The notes beneath the pieces are model-generated. The model did no database searches, was not told where the DNA came from, and saw nothing but the letters and a program-made list of their open reading frames with translations. Made by a program: the position numbers and the translations under genes. A DNA stretch of 64,000 nucleotides from Eubacteriaceae bacterium (lineage in GTDB: Bacteria > Bacillota > Clostridia > Eubacteriales > Anaerofustaceae): NCBI GenBank assembly GCA_017531485.1, contig JAFXKY010000026.1, positions 62,001 through 126,000 on the forward strand. The letters are read 5' to 3'. Shown one piece after another: positions 25,259 through 33,222 of the stretch; the stretch's first letter is position 1; each line of letters opens with the position of its first letter.

Positions 25259-26130
25259 TATTCTTCCTCCCCTGTCAGGATCGCGATAAGTCTTGCAAGG
25301 TCGTCGTTGTCGTAATACTCGATCTCGATTCTGCCTTTCTCACCGTTTTCCTTTATTCTGACTTTCGTTCCGAGGCTCATGCAAAGATCAGCCTCAAATT
25401 TTTCCATATAGCTTCCGCGCGCAGGCTTTTCCGTCTTCTTTTCTTCCTTTTTCTGTCCGAAAGTCTTGCTGAGAGCTTCCGCCTGACGGACGGAGAGTGC
25501 GTTTTTTATAATGTATTCCGCAAAGGGCTTCATCATATCCTTGTCTTCAAGCATCAGTACTGCCCTTGCGTGTCCCGGGGAGAGCTTTCCTTCCCTGACA
25601 TAAAGGATCACTTCTTCGGGAAGGGCTAAAAGCCTGAGAGTATTCGCGACGGCGGCACGGCTCTTGCCGGAGAGAGTTGCGATCTCGGACTGGGACATAT
25701 TATATTCATCTTTTAAAGTACTGTAAGCGAGGGCTTCTTCAATGGGGTTCAGATCTTCCCTCTGAAGGTTTTCGATGAGGGCAAGTCTGAGGAGTTTGTC
25801 TTCCTCAACTTCCTTTATGATAACTCCGACTTCCCTGAGCCCTGCCATGACGCAGGCGCGGTAACGGCGTTCGCCGGCGATGATCTTATATTTATCACCG
25901 GTTTTACTCACAACGATAGGCTGCAGAAGGCCGTATTCCTTAATGGATTCGGAAAGGCTCTGTATTGCCTCTTCGTCAAAGTCCTTTCTCGGCTGATCCT
26001 TGTTGGGAATTATATTTTTGATATCCACCAGAGTCACATCTTTATTGTTTTCGTTATTTTCCGCAGGTTCGTCCTGCACGTAAATGGGAATAAGGGCATC
26101 AAGACCCTTTCCGAGACCCTTTTTAGCCAT
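25258..26130 (-). CDS. parB: Chromosome partitioning protein ParB (Spo0J-like)
   Basis: 290 aa. Starts MAKKGLGKGLDALIP. The CTPase/ParB N-terminal domain has IIPNKDQPRKDFDE and the GERRYRA motif (IIAGERRYRACVMAGL), then ALIENLQREDLNPIEEA, and a helix-turn-helix region ATLSGKSRAAVANTLRLLALP with SPGHARAVL. A C-terminal dimerisation segment ends the chain. It loads at parS, spreads as a CTP-bound clamp and with ParA separates origins. Two parS sites lie just upstream of parA. The start overlaps parA by 8 bp. Confidence 0.97.
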   Translation of the reverse strand: MAKKGLGKGLDALIPIYVQDEPAENNENNKDVTLVDIKNIIPNKDQPRKDFDEEAIQSLSESIKEYGLLQPIVVSKTGDKYKIIAGERRYRACVMAGLREVGVIIKEVEEDKLLRLALIENLQREDLNPIEEALAYSTLKDEYNMSQSEIATLSGKSRAAVANTLRLLALPEEVILYVREGKLSPGHARAVLMLEDKDMMKPFAEYIIKNALSVRQAEALSKTFGQKKEEKKTEKPARGSYMEKFEADLCMSLGTKVRIKENGEKGRIEIEYYDNDDLARLIAILTGEEE

Positions 26131-26899
26131 TTTCCACCTCCATACGCTTTATGAGTTCGCCTGCTACGTTATAATACGCTTCGGCACCTTTTGACTGTTT
26201 GTCGTATTCAAATATGGTCATTCCGTGGCTCGGCGCTTCCGCAAGGCGGACGTTGCGGGGAATGATGGTATTAAACACCTTGCTTCCGAAGAAGTGCTTT
26301 ACTTCTCCTGCCACCTGATGCGAGAGGTTTGTGCGTGAATCAAACATCGTGAGCAATACTCCCACAACATCCAGCTTCGGGTTCAGGCTTCTCTTCACGA
26401 GGTTTACCGTATTGATAAGCTGGCTTACGCCTTCGAGTGCGTAATATTCGCACTGAATGGGAATAAGCACGTGGGAACATACCGCGAGGGCATTGACAGG
26501 AAGGAGTCCGAGGGACGGCGGACAGTCGATGATTATGTAATCATATTTATCAATGATTCCCGCAAGGGCTCTTTTAAGCACCGTTTCTCTCTTTTCCACG
26601 TTTGAGATCTCAATTTCCGCCCCTGCAAGGTCGATGCTCGCGGGAAGGATGTCAAGACCTTCGATGTTTCCTTTTATGATGCAGTCTTCGGCTTTTTCGT
26701 TTCCGAGAAGCACGTCATACACAGTCTTTTCAAGGCTTCTGCGGTCAACACCGAGGCCGCCCGAGAGGTTACTCTGCGGGTCAAAATCCACGCAAAGCAC
26801 TTTTTTATTATGAAGGGCAAGACCTGCGCAGAGGTTCGCACAGGTAGTGGTCTTTCCCACTCCGCCTTTCTGATTAAACAACGCAATTACAACGCCCAT
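26123..26899 (-). CDS. parA: Chromosome partitioning ATPase ParA (Soj-like)
   Basis: 258 aa. Deviant Walker A motif NQKGGVGKTTTCANL at residue 9, Walker B-like DYIIIDCPPSLGLL, and PQSNLSGGLG as the A' region. C-terminal VRLAEAPSHGMTIFEYD is the usual Soj signature. Binds DNA non-specifically as an ATP dimer and is released by ParB. SD is CGGAGATAG. It heads the parA-parB-acidic protein operon. Confidence 0.97.
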   Translation of the reverse strand: MGVVIALFNQKGGVGKTTTCANLCAGLALHNKKVLCVDFDPQSNLSGGLGVDRRSLEKTVYDVLLGNEKAEDCIIKGNIEGLDILPASIDLAGAEIEISNVEKRETVLKRALAGIIDKYDYIIIDCPPSLGLLPVNALAVCSHVLIPIQCEYYALEGVSQLINTVNLVKRSLNPKLDVVGVLLTMFDSRTNLSHQVAGEVKHFFGSKVFNTIIPRNVRLAEAPSHGMTIFEYDKQSKGAEAYYNVAGELIKRMEVENG

Positions 26900-27004
26900 A
26901 TCTATCTCCGTTCAATGTTTTTATTTCAGATTCAGTTCCTATAATTTTATCACAAACGAAGCCGTTTTTACATAGTTTTGAGAAAGAAAGTCCTTAAATG
27001 ACAC

Positions 27005-27020
27005 TGTTTCACGTGAAACG
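27005..27020. promoter_or_regulatory. parS site 1
   Basis: TGTTTCACGTGAAACG, 15 of 16 bases of the parS consensus TGTTTCACGTGAAACA. It lies 106 bp upstream of parA. ParB nucleation site by sequence identity. Confidence 0.93.
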
Positions 27021-27092
27021 GCAGGTGGCGGTGGGGGGAATGGTCGGAAATGCGGTGGTTCATCACTGCCTCCGCACTTCTGAGGTTTCAAG

Positions 27093-27288
27093 GATCCCCC
27101 TTTATCCCCCTTACTGAGTAAGGGGGACGTCATCGGGCGACTCCCGCGATGATGGCAGGGGGATAAGGCGTCAGAGCACCCGTTCCGGAGTCGGTTCGCA
27201 GAACATCCTTATTTCCCCCGCCATCCTCATCCCCCGATCCCCCTGAGGACTGCGTCCTCTTTCCCCCCTTATGAATAAGGGGGACTCC
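27093..27288. repeat. Dispersed repeat element between the two parS sites
   Basis: In the 444-bp gap upstream of parA, hairpin units CCCCCTTACTGAGTAAGGGGG (27105-27125) and CCCCCTTATGAATAAGGGGG (about 27264-27283) bracket a middle segment. The right unit, with GAGGAC-TGC-GTCCTC beside it, is the near-identical reverse complement of 28775-28823. The rest of the gap holds parS 1, parS 2 and a short CCGCC/GGCGG hairpin at 27304-27316. I see no gene here. Confidence 0.8.
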
Positions 27289-27327
27289 ACCGCATAAAAA
27301 TAACCGCCATACGGCGGCTATATATAC

Positions 27328-27343
27328 TGTTTCACGTGAAACA
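27328..27343. promoter_or_regulatory. parS site 2
   Basis: TGTTTCACGTGAAACA, a perfect 16 of 16 match to parS, abutting the stop codon of the DUF951 gene (27344) and 323 bp from site 1. Confidence 0.96.
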
Positions 27344-27559
27344 CTATTCTTCTGTGGCAGTCACGTCTCCGGGCGTCACAGCAGGTTCAATGACCTTCTT
27401 CAGGCCTTTTTCAAACTTCGCCCTCTGAAGCATTACTATCCTCGAACATTCGAGGCATTTTATCTTGATGTCAGCGCCCATTCTTATGATCTGCCAGCGG
27501 TTCGCCTGACAGGCGTGGGGCTTTTTCATGCGGATGATGTCGTTGAGATTATATTCCAT
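27344..27559 (-). CDS. DUF951 family protein
   Basis: 71 aa. Matches DUF951: a start like NLNDIIRMKKPHACQANRWQI, then the single CxxC (KCLECSRIVMLQRAKFEKGLKKV). Function unknown; the family is small and cytosolic, common in Firmicutes, often near parAB or the ychF/rpsF block. SD AGGAGG. Follows cvpA with 8 bp between, so they form one operon. The perfect parS lies directly beyond its stop. Confidence 0.88.
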   Translation of the reverse strand: MEYNLNDIIRMKKPHACQANRWQIIRMGADIKIKCLECSRIVMLQRAKFEKGLKKVIEPAVTPGDVTATEE

Positions 27560-27567
27560 ATTTCCTC

Positions 27568-28245
27568 CTATAAGTTAAGGATCGAACCTATATAAAAGTA
27601 TTTCGCGAGATATGACCCTTCAAGCGCCTTTGAAAGGGCGGGCATATCCATCATTGAGAGAGTGTAAAGAAGGCTTGATGCGACGACGCAAAGGAAAAGC
27701 CCTTTTAAAAGCCCCACAGCAAATCCGCCCAGCCCGTTGACCTGTTTAAGGACGGGAAGCCCCATGATCCTGTCGACGATGAGGGTCATTATCTTCCATA
27801 ATATAAGCGTAAGGATAAATACGATAATGAAACACATTGCTTCATAGATCACCATAGAGAGATTTTCGGAGAAATACTCCGCAAAGCCCTGAAGGGAGAG
27901 GTGGGATTTTGTGACGAGATCTTCGATATAGAGCTTTATCGGTTCCGGGACGAACTCTATGTTGAAAATTTCGATGATCTTGTCGGTGGTGGCTTCTTCC
28001 AGGGAGACGGAAGATATTGCGTTGGTGATATTTTCGTTTATCACGCGGTATATTCCCGAATTTACCGTGAGGTACTCCGCAAGGGATTTATAAAAAATCT
28101 TTGCGGACAAAAACGCTGCGATATATTTCAGAAAGGCGGATGCGGTCCTGACGAAGCCCTGCCTCGCTCCTGAAAATGCGTTATATATAATAAGTACACA
28201 AAAGAGTATATCGGGGATGTTAAGGTTGATATTCAGTTCTGTCAT
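27568..28245 (-). CDS. CvpA family membrane protein
   Basis: 225 aa. The opening ILFCVLIIYNAFSGARQGFVRTASAFLKYIAAFLSAKIFY and the later helix followed by VDRIMGLPVLKQVNGLGGFAVGLLKGL are the CvpA/colicin V production signature. Four membrane helices with a central loop of about 80 residues. Role poorly defined (envelope stress and surface traits in other bacteria). SD AGGAGG precedes the ATG at 28245. It heads the cvpA-DUF951 operon, transcribed away from oriC. Confidence 0.87.
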   Translation of the reverse strand: MTELNINLNIPDILFCVLIIYNAFSGARQGFVRTASAFLKYIAAFLSAKIFYKSLAEYLTVNSGIYRVINENITNAISSVSLEEATTDKIIEIFNIEFVPEPIKLYIEDLVTKSHLSLQGFAEYFSENLSMVIYEAMCFIIVFILTLILWKIMTLIVDRIMGLPVLKQVNGLGGFAVGLLKGLFLCVVASSLLYTLSMMDMPALSKALEGSYLAKYFYIGSILNL

Positions 28246-28389
28246 AATTTCCTCCTGATTATATGATTTTACTATTGCGGGAAAATAAAAGCAACAACTT
28301 TAATGATAATTTAATTTTCCCGTCGGGTAAATATACCATATATATTATGACGGACATTACAGATAATAATCCCGAAAGGAAGGTAATTT

Positions 28390-28746
28390 ATGCAGCATTT
28401 AAAACCGAGAAACAACTCAATGTGCGAAACGGAGAAATTCAAAGCCGACATCATGGACAGCGGCGACAGCTTTATTATCCGCTGTTATCTTGCGGGATAT
28501 GCAAAAGATGAGCTTGAAGTAATAGCGACGAAAGACAAGCTGACGGTGAGCGCGACGAAAAATTCGTCTGCGGAGAAGAAAAATGAAAGGTATGTACACC
28601 GCGAGAGCTCTGTCATGAGCCGTTCGAGGACATTTTATATGGGAGATATAGACTTTATGGGAATAACCGCGGATTATACCGACGGACTCCTGACGCTTGT
28701 TCTTCCGAAGAGCGATATCAAGGATCAGAGGAAGATTGAATTATAA
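28390..28746 (+). CDS. Hsp20/alpha-crystallin family small heat-shock protein
   Basis: 118 aa. The alpha-crystallin domain covers most of the protein: FKADIMDSGDSFIIRCYLAGYAKDELEVIATKDKLTVSATK, then RESSVMSRSRTFYMGDIDFMGITADYTDGLLTLVLPKS, where the A-x-x-x-DGLLTLxLPK end motif is characteristic. The N-terminal arm is very short, and the C-terminal IxI motif is poorly kept (DQRKIEL). ATP-independent chaperone holding unfolded proteins. SD GGAAGG. No HrcA CIRCE element was seen upstream. Confidence 0.88.
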   Translation: MQHLKPRNNSMCETEKFKADIMDSGDSFIIRCYLAGYAKDELEVIATKDKLTVSATKNSSAEKKNERYVHRESSVMSRSRTFYMGDIDFMGITADYTDGLLTLVLPKSDIKDQRKIEL

Positions 28747-28774
28747 TATAAACGGGACGGGCGGAATCTGCCGC

Positions 28775-28825
28775 GTCCCCCTTATTTATAAGGGGGAAAG
28801 AGGACGCAGTCCTCAGGGGGATCGG
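28775..28825. repeat. Dispersed repeat element, short copy
   Basis: GTCCCCCTTA-TTTA-TAAGGGGG, then GAGGAC-GCA-GTCCTC and AGGGGGATCGG. Nearly identical in reverse complement to 27236-27286. Lies after hsp20, where it may also stop transcription. Confidence 0.8.
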
Positions 28826-28888
28826 CAGATGCGGATGAATCACGGACAGCACTTTAAACAACACGTCGTTTATATTATCGCCCTGAAT

Positions 28889-28904
28889 TTACGCACGTGC
28901 GTAA
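28889..28904. promoter_or_regulatory. Isolated TTACGCACGTGCGTAA palindrome
   Basis: A fully symmetric copy of the 16-bp motif arrayed at 33152-34212, inside a 22-bp perfect palindrome (28886-28907). It lies about 90 bp upstream of the methyltransferase start and 1.2 kb on the other side of oriC from the array. It may be an operator or a site of the same DNA-binding protein. Confidence 0.6.
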
Positions 28905-28992
28905 ATTTGTCAATAACGTAAATTTATGCTTTACAAACCGCACTTTTCCATTTATCATATTAATCCCCAAACAAAACATTATGGAGAAGCGT

Positions 28993-29799
28993 ATGACAGA
29001 TCACGTTGAAGAAAAAAAGAAAGTATCGGACACATTATTCATTCCCCTTTACGGCAAGGCTTATGTGACGAAAAAAGGTATCATCCTCAACGACCCGATG
29101 GCGGAAAAGATCATACAAGACAACGATTTCACTCCCGGCAGAAAATCAAAAAGCAGATTCCTTTCCTATTTCATGGCAATAAGGGCGAAGGTCTTTGATG
29201 ATTATGTTTCGGAGAAGATCGCTTCCCCCGGAGATACGGTGGTACTGAATCTCGGATGCGGTCTTGACGGAAGATCACTCAGGGTCGACAGAAAAAACAC
29301 TCTCTGGTACGACATCGACCTTTATGATGTGGCTCAAAAGCGGAAGATGTATTACGATGAAGATGAAAATTACAAGATCCTGCCCCGTGACGTCACCGAT
29401 GAAGGAATCTTTGACGGGATACCGGATGACCGCCCTGCGGTGATACTCATGGAAGGGCTTTGTATGTACCTGAAACGGGAGGAGCTGAAAAAGTTTTTCG
29501 CCCGTGCGGAAAGTCATTTCGGCGAAGTTCACATTCTTGCAGACTTTTACAGCGAAAAGGCGGCGAAGTTATCAAAATACAAAAACCCCATAAATGAAGT
29601 CGGAGTATATGAAGTTTACGGGCTTGATGATCCCCGCAAGGTTGAGTGCGGAAAATTAAAGTTCGTTTCATCCCGCGACATGAGCCCTTATCATCTTTCG
29701 GACGAGCTGCCCGCAACCGACAGGTTCATCTTCAGAAAGCTGTATGCAGGCAGTTTCGCAAGAGGGCTTTATAAGTTATACGAATACGAAAAGATCTGA
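28993..29799 (+). CDS. Class I SAM-dependent methyltransferase, leucine-carboxyl-methyltransferase-like
   Basis: 268 aa from the ATG at 28993, which has GGAGAAG 4 bp upstream. The in-frame ATG at 28981 overlaps that SD. The SAM-binding motif is VVLNLGCGLDGRSLRVD, then WYDIDLYDVAQKR as the acidic motif II, and VILMEGLCMYL later. This order is that of the LCM/PPM1 family (Pfam LCM, TehB-unrelated), whose bacterial members modify small polyketide-like molecules or unknown substrates. Stands alone. Substrate unknown. Confidence 0.85.
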   Translation: MTDHVEEKKKVSDTLFIPLYGKAYVTKKGIILNDPMAEKIIQDNDFTPGRKSKSRFLSYFMAIRAKVFDDYVSEKIASPGDTVVLNLGCGLDGRSLRVDRKNTLWYDIDLYDVAQKRKMYYDEDENYKILPRDVTDEGIFDGIPDDRPAVILMEGLCMYLKREELKKFFARAESHFGEVHILADFYSEKAAKLSKYKNPINEVGVYEVYGLDDPRKVECGKLKFVSSRDMSPYHLSDELPATDRFIFRKLYAGSFARGLYKLYEYEKI

Positions 29800-29806
29800 A
29801 AAAAAC

Positions 29807-30034
29807 GATCCCCCTTTATCCCCCTTACAAGTAAGGGGGACGGCATCGTCTTATTCCGACGGAAGGGAACATCCCGTTTTCACGGAAGGATGCGTAAGGA
29901 CGGACGATGACAGGGGGATGGGTCAGCCGGCAAAAATGCGGAGAGATCGGTGTGTCCCCGCAGTGCGTGAAATCATCCTGATCTCCCCCATTCTCCCACA
30001 GATCCCCCTTTATCCCCCTTACAGGTAAGGGGGA
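29807..30034. repeat. Dispersed repeat element upstream of oriC
   Basis: Two directly repeated units GATCCCCCTTTATCCCCCTTACA (29808 on and 30001 on), each running into GTAAGGGGGACG, flank a 160-bp middle segment containing GCGGAGAGATCG and AATCATCCTGATC. The right unit ends 20 bp before the first DnaA box. No gene is evident between the methyltransferase and dnaA. Confidence 0.8.
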
Positions 30035-30053
30035 CGACCTTCATGACCCAAAT

Positions 30054-30170
30054 TGTGGATAACTCACGAAAAAACTGTGGATAACTGCCTGTTTTTTGGT
30101 GATTTGAGGATTTTTTTGTTGATAACTTTAAATGGATTTGTTATTATATCAGTGCGCATTTTGTGGATAA
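30054..30170. other. oriC, upstream DnaA-box cluster
   Basis: Three perfect DnaA boxes TGTGGATAA (30054-30062, 30076-30084, 30162-30170) and one single-mismatch TGTTGATAA (30117-30125), all in one orientation, in an AT-rich gap 115-230 bp before dnaA. With the second cluster after dnaA this resembles the bipartite origins of Firmicutes. Confidence 0.9.
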
Positions 30171-30284
30171 CTCTTTTTTTATGTTCAGTCACAAATTGCC
30201 GAAGGTCAAAAAAACGCTTATTCATAACATAATAAAAAACATAGCATAACGAAAAATTATTAACAACAGGAATCGGAGGAAAAA

Positions 30285-31661
30285 ATGTCTTTACAACAGA
30301 TGTGGAAAAAGACTCTTGATTACTTGAAGCCGAATCTGTCGCCGGTAGTATATCAGGAGTATATGGAAACACTCAAGCCCGTGCATTACGACGAGATCGA
30401 AAAGCATCTTGTCCTGAGAGTAGACGCGGACTTCAAGATCGATCTTACAGTACAGAAATACAACACCCTTATCCTCAAGGCCCTTCGCTTTGCGACAGGC
30501 GGCAGGGATATCACAGTGCAGTTTCTGGGATGTGACGAACCGTATGCTGTGGCAGGTGAATACGAGATCAATGAAGAACCTGTCATAACATCCCCGAAAT
30601 CACGCACCAAAGCTCCTTCTTCGGATATCAGCCGTTTCAGCCCGAAATACACCTTTGATACGTTCGTTGTAGGCTCAAACAACCGCATGGCACACGCAGC
30701 GGCGCTTGCTGTGGCGCAGAATCCGGCGAAGAAGTATAATCCGCTGTTTATATACGGCGGTGTAGGTCTCGGAAAGACGCACCTTATGCATGCCATCGCT
30801 CAGGAAGTGCTGAAAAATCAGCCGGATATGAATATCGTATACGTTTCAAGCGAAAAATTCACCAACGACTTCATCGATGCCATCAGAAGGGAGAGTAATA
30901 TCCAGTTCAGAAATACTTACAGAAATGTGGATATGCTCCTTATTGACGACATACAGTTCCTTGCGGGAAAGGAAGGTACGCAGGAAGAATTCTTCCACAC
31001 CTTCAACGATCTTCACAGCGCAGGAAAACAGATCATCCTCTCCTCAGACAAGCCTCCGAGAGATATTCCCGATCTTGAAGAAAGACTCCGTTCACGCTTT
31101 GAGTGGGGACTTTCCTGCGACGTAGCTCCTCCGAACTTCGAAACGAGAGTTGCGATCCTCAGAAAGAAAGCGGAAGAAGAAGGAATGAAGTTCCCGAACG
31201 AAAATGAAGTATTTGAATACATAGCCCAGAACGTTTCAAGCAACATCCGTGAGCTTGAAGGTGTGCTGTTGCGTTTTAAAGTTCTTTACGAACTCAACGG
31301 CGGAAACATCACCAGGGACGACATGAAGTCAATGCTCACGGACATCGTCCCCGCAACGGACAAAAAAATCACTGCCGACGCCATTATTCAGGCTGTTTCA
31401 AGACATTACGGCGTTTCAACCGCCGACGTACTCTCCTCAAAGAGAACATCCAACGTCGCCAAGGCAAGACAGGTGGGAATGTATCTGGCGAGGGAGCTTA
31501 CGGACCTCTCTCAGGCAGGCATCGACGAAAGTTTCGGCGGCAGGGATCACTCCACCGTCATCCACGCCTGCACAAAGATCCGTTCACAGGCGGAAAGCGA
31601 TATGATGTTCGCAAGAGAACTTAAAGAGATCACAAACGACATCAAGAACTCGAATTACTGA
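30285..31661 (+). CDS. dnaA: Chromosomal replication initiator DnaA
   Basis: 458 aa. Domain I (about 1-85), linker (about 86-125), AAA+ domain III with FIYGGVGLGKTHLMHAI (Walker A), MLLIDDIQFLAGKEGTQEEFFHTFN (Walker B) and LRSRFEWGL, and domain IV with the box-binding signature GGRDHSTVIHACTKI. Oligomerises on DnaA boxes with ATP and unwinds oriC. SD is CGGAGG. Its 5' leader carries the box cluster, so autoregulation is likely. Confidence 0.98.
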   Translation: MSLQQMWKKTLDYLKPNLSPVVYQEYMETLKPVHYDEIEKHLVLRVDADFKIDLTVQKYNTLILKALRFATGGRDITVQFLGCDEPYAVAGEYEINEEPVITSPKSRTKAPSSDISRFSPKYTFDTFVVGSNNRMAHAAALAVAQNPAKKYNPLFIYGGVGLGKTHLMHAIAQEVLKNQPDMNIVYVSSEKFTNDFIDAIRRESNIQFRNTYRNVDMLLIDDIQFLAGKEGTQEEFFHTFNDLHSAGKQIILSSDKPPRDIPDLEERLRSRFEWGLSCDVAPPNFETRVAILRKKAEEEGMKFPNENEVFEYIAQNVSSNIRELEGVLLRFKVLYELNGGNITRDDMKSMLTDIVPATDKKITADAIIQAVSRHYGVSTADVLSSKRTSNVAKARQVGMYLARELTDLSQAGIDESFGGRDHSTVIHACTKIRSQAESDMMFARELKEITNDIKNSNY

Positions 31662-31704
31662 TAAGGGACATGAAGTTTACCCCAGGATTGTGGTATTTGT
31701 CTGT

Positions 31705-31757
31705 TTTGGATAAAGTAAAGTTAAAGTTATCAACATCACCTTCAACACTTATCCACC
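31705..31757. other. oriC, dnaA-dnaN intergenic box cluster
   Basis: In the 292-bp gap, TTTGGATAA (31705-31713, one mismatch), TTATCAACA (31727-31735, one mismatch) and TTATCCACC (31749-31757, one mismatch) lie at even 22-bp spacing between starts. The remaining gap to 31953 is AT-rich (31800-31880) and is the likely unwinding and dnaN promoter region. Confidence 0.7.
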
Positions 31758-31953
31758 GACTTACCAACAGACAATCAAGGTCCGTACTCCAAAACAAATC
31801 CCTTGTTTATGGCAAAAAAGTCATATATCAACATATCAACGTCCCCTATTACTGCTATTAACAAAAAAATGAATGATAAAGAAGAACCACCGTCCCGTTA
31901 CGGCTGTTTTGTCCGGACGGACATGGTGGTCATAAAATGTAAAGGAGAACAAC

Positions 31954-33078
31954 ATGAAGTTTTCGGTCAATGCTTCCGAGCTCAACAAAGCTCTTGCGGT
32001 AGTATCAAAAGCAATATCCCCAAAATCTGCACTTCCGATACTGGAATGTGTATACATAAAAGCCGACAGCAAAGAACACAAGATCTTCCTGAAGGGAAGT
32101 GACGGAGATTTCTCCATCATCACCAAGATCCCCGCTATCGTATATATTGACGGGGAGATCGTATGTCAGGTGAAAAAACTTGTGGACATAGTAAAGACTT
32201 ATTCGGAAGGCAACATCGAGTTTTTTGTTGACGAAAAGAACGTCATCAAATTCTCATGCGGTTTCAATGCGATAAATTCCGACGTTACCCTTCTCGGAAG
32301 AAACGCCATGGAATATCCGCCTATCGAAACATATCCCCAGGGATCAATCAGACTTTCGTCTTCACTCATGAAGAGCCTTATCAAGGAAACGGTATTCGCC
32401 TGCGCGGTGAGTGATGCGACGGCGCCGATCCTTACGGGTATGCTCGTTGAGATATCTTCCGGCATCATCCGCTTTTCCGCCCTCGACGGTTACAAGATGG
32501 CGATCCGCACGGAAGTCATCGAAAATTCTTCCGACAACCTCAGATGCGTCGTTCCCGCAAGGACTATGAGCGAGCTTCTCAGGATCATCGGTATTTATGA
32601 ATACGACGTATTCATCGGAACGGATGACAAAAAAATAATCATCGACGTGGGAACAGATACCCAGATCATCTCCAATCTCCTTCAGGGCGAATTCATCAAC
32701 TGCGAAGCGCTTATCCCGAAGGATATCAATACTGTAATAAACCTCGACACCACAGAACTCACAAAGAGCGTGGAACGCTGCGCACTCATCAACGACTCCA
32801 TCAGTTCATCAATGGTGAAGATGGATTTTGAAGACGATACGCTTACTATATATTCACGTTCCGAGATCGGACACATCACAGAAGGAATGAAAGTTCAGAA
32901 GTCAGGCGAAGACGTTTCCATCGCCTTCAACAGCCGCTACCTTCTCGAGATCCTCAAGAACCTCTCCGACGAAAGAGTTATCCTTGAGATCAAGAACAGA
33001 ACGAATCCGGCTCTTCTGAAGCCTGTGGACAGCGATAAATACCTTTACCTCATCATGCCCGTAAGATACGTTGACTGA
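31954..33078 (+). CDS. dnaN: DNA polymerase III beta subunit (sliding clamp)
   Basis: 374 aa, the usual length, with the three repeated clamp domains. The opening MKFSVNASELNKALAVVSKAISPKSALPILE-like sequence and the C-terminal YLYLIMPVRY are diagnostic. Forms the dimeric ring that tethers the polymerase and other partners. SD AAAGGAG. A strong terminator follows at 33105, so it is not co-transcribed with anything beyond. The usual recF and gyrBA do not follow in this window. Confidence 0.98.
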   Translation: MKFSVNASELNKALAVVSKAISPKSALPILECVYIKADSKEHKIFLKGSDGDFSIITKIPAIVYIDGEIVCQVKKLVDIVKTYSEGNIEFFVDEKNVIKFSCGFNAINSDVTLLGRNAMEYPPIETYPQGSIRLSSSLMKSLIKETVFACAVSDATAPILTGMLVEISSGIIRFSALDGYKMAIRTEVIENSSDNLRCVVPARTMSELLRIIGIYEYDVFIGTDDKKIIIDVGTDTQIISNLLQGEFINCEALIPKDINTVINLDTTELTKSVERCALINDSISSSMVKMDFEDDTLTIYSRSEIGHITEGMKVQKSGEDVSIAFNSRYLLEILKNLSDERVILEIKNRTNPALLKPVDSDKYLYLIMPVRYVD

Positions 33079-33104
33079 TGAAGGGGAAAATACGGATAAT
33101 AAGA

Positions 33105-33133
33105 CAGGTACCGAAAACGGTACCTGCTTTTTT
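33105..33133 (+). terminator. Terminator of dnaN
   Basis: 9-bp perfect stem CAGGTACCG/CGGTACCTG with an AAAA loop, then CTTTTTT. Confidence 0.92.
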
Positions 33134-33151
33134 ATGTGAAAAATATTATGT

Positions 33152-33222
33152 TTGCGCATGTGCGTAAATTGCTGTGTACGCATCTGCGTAAATAACAGCT
33201 ATATATCTACGCATGTGCGTAA
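33152..33222 (-). repeat. Three non-coding copies of the 16-bp palindrome
   Basis: Sites at 33152-33167, 33176-33191 and 33207-33222, read on the minus strand as TTACGCA-NN-TGCG(T/C)AN. The spacing is 24 and 31 bp between starts, shorter than in the coding array. The last overlaps the stop codon of the repeat protein gene (TACGCACATGCGTAG). All share the orientation of the coding copies: the TTACGCA half is perfect in every one. Confidence 0.85.
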
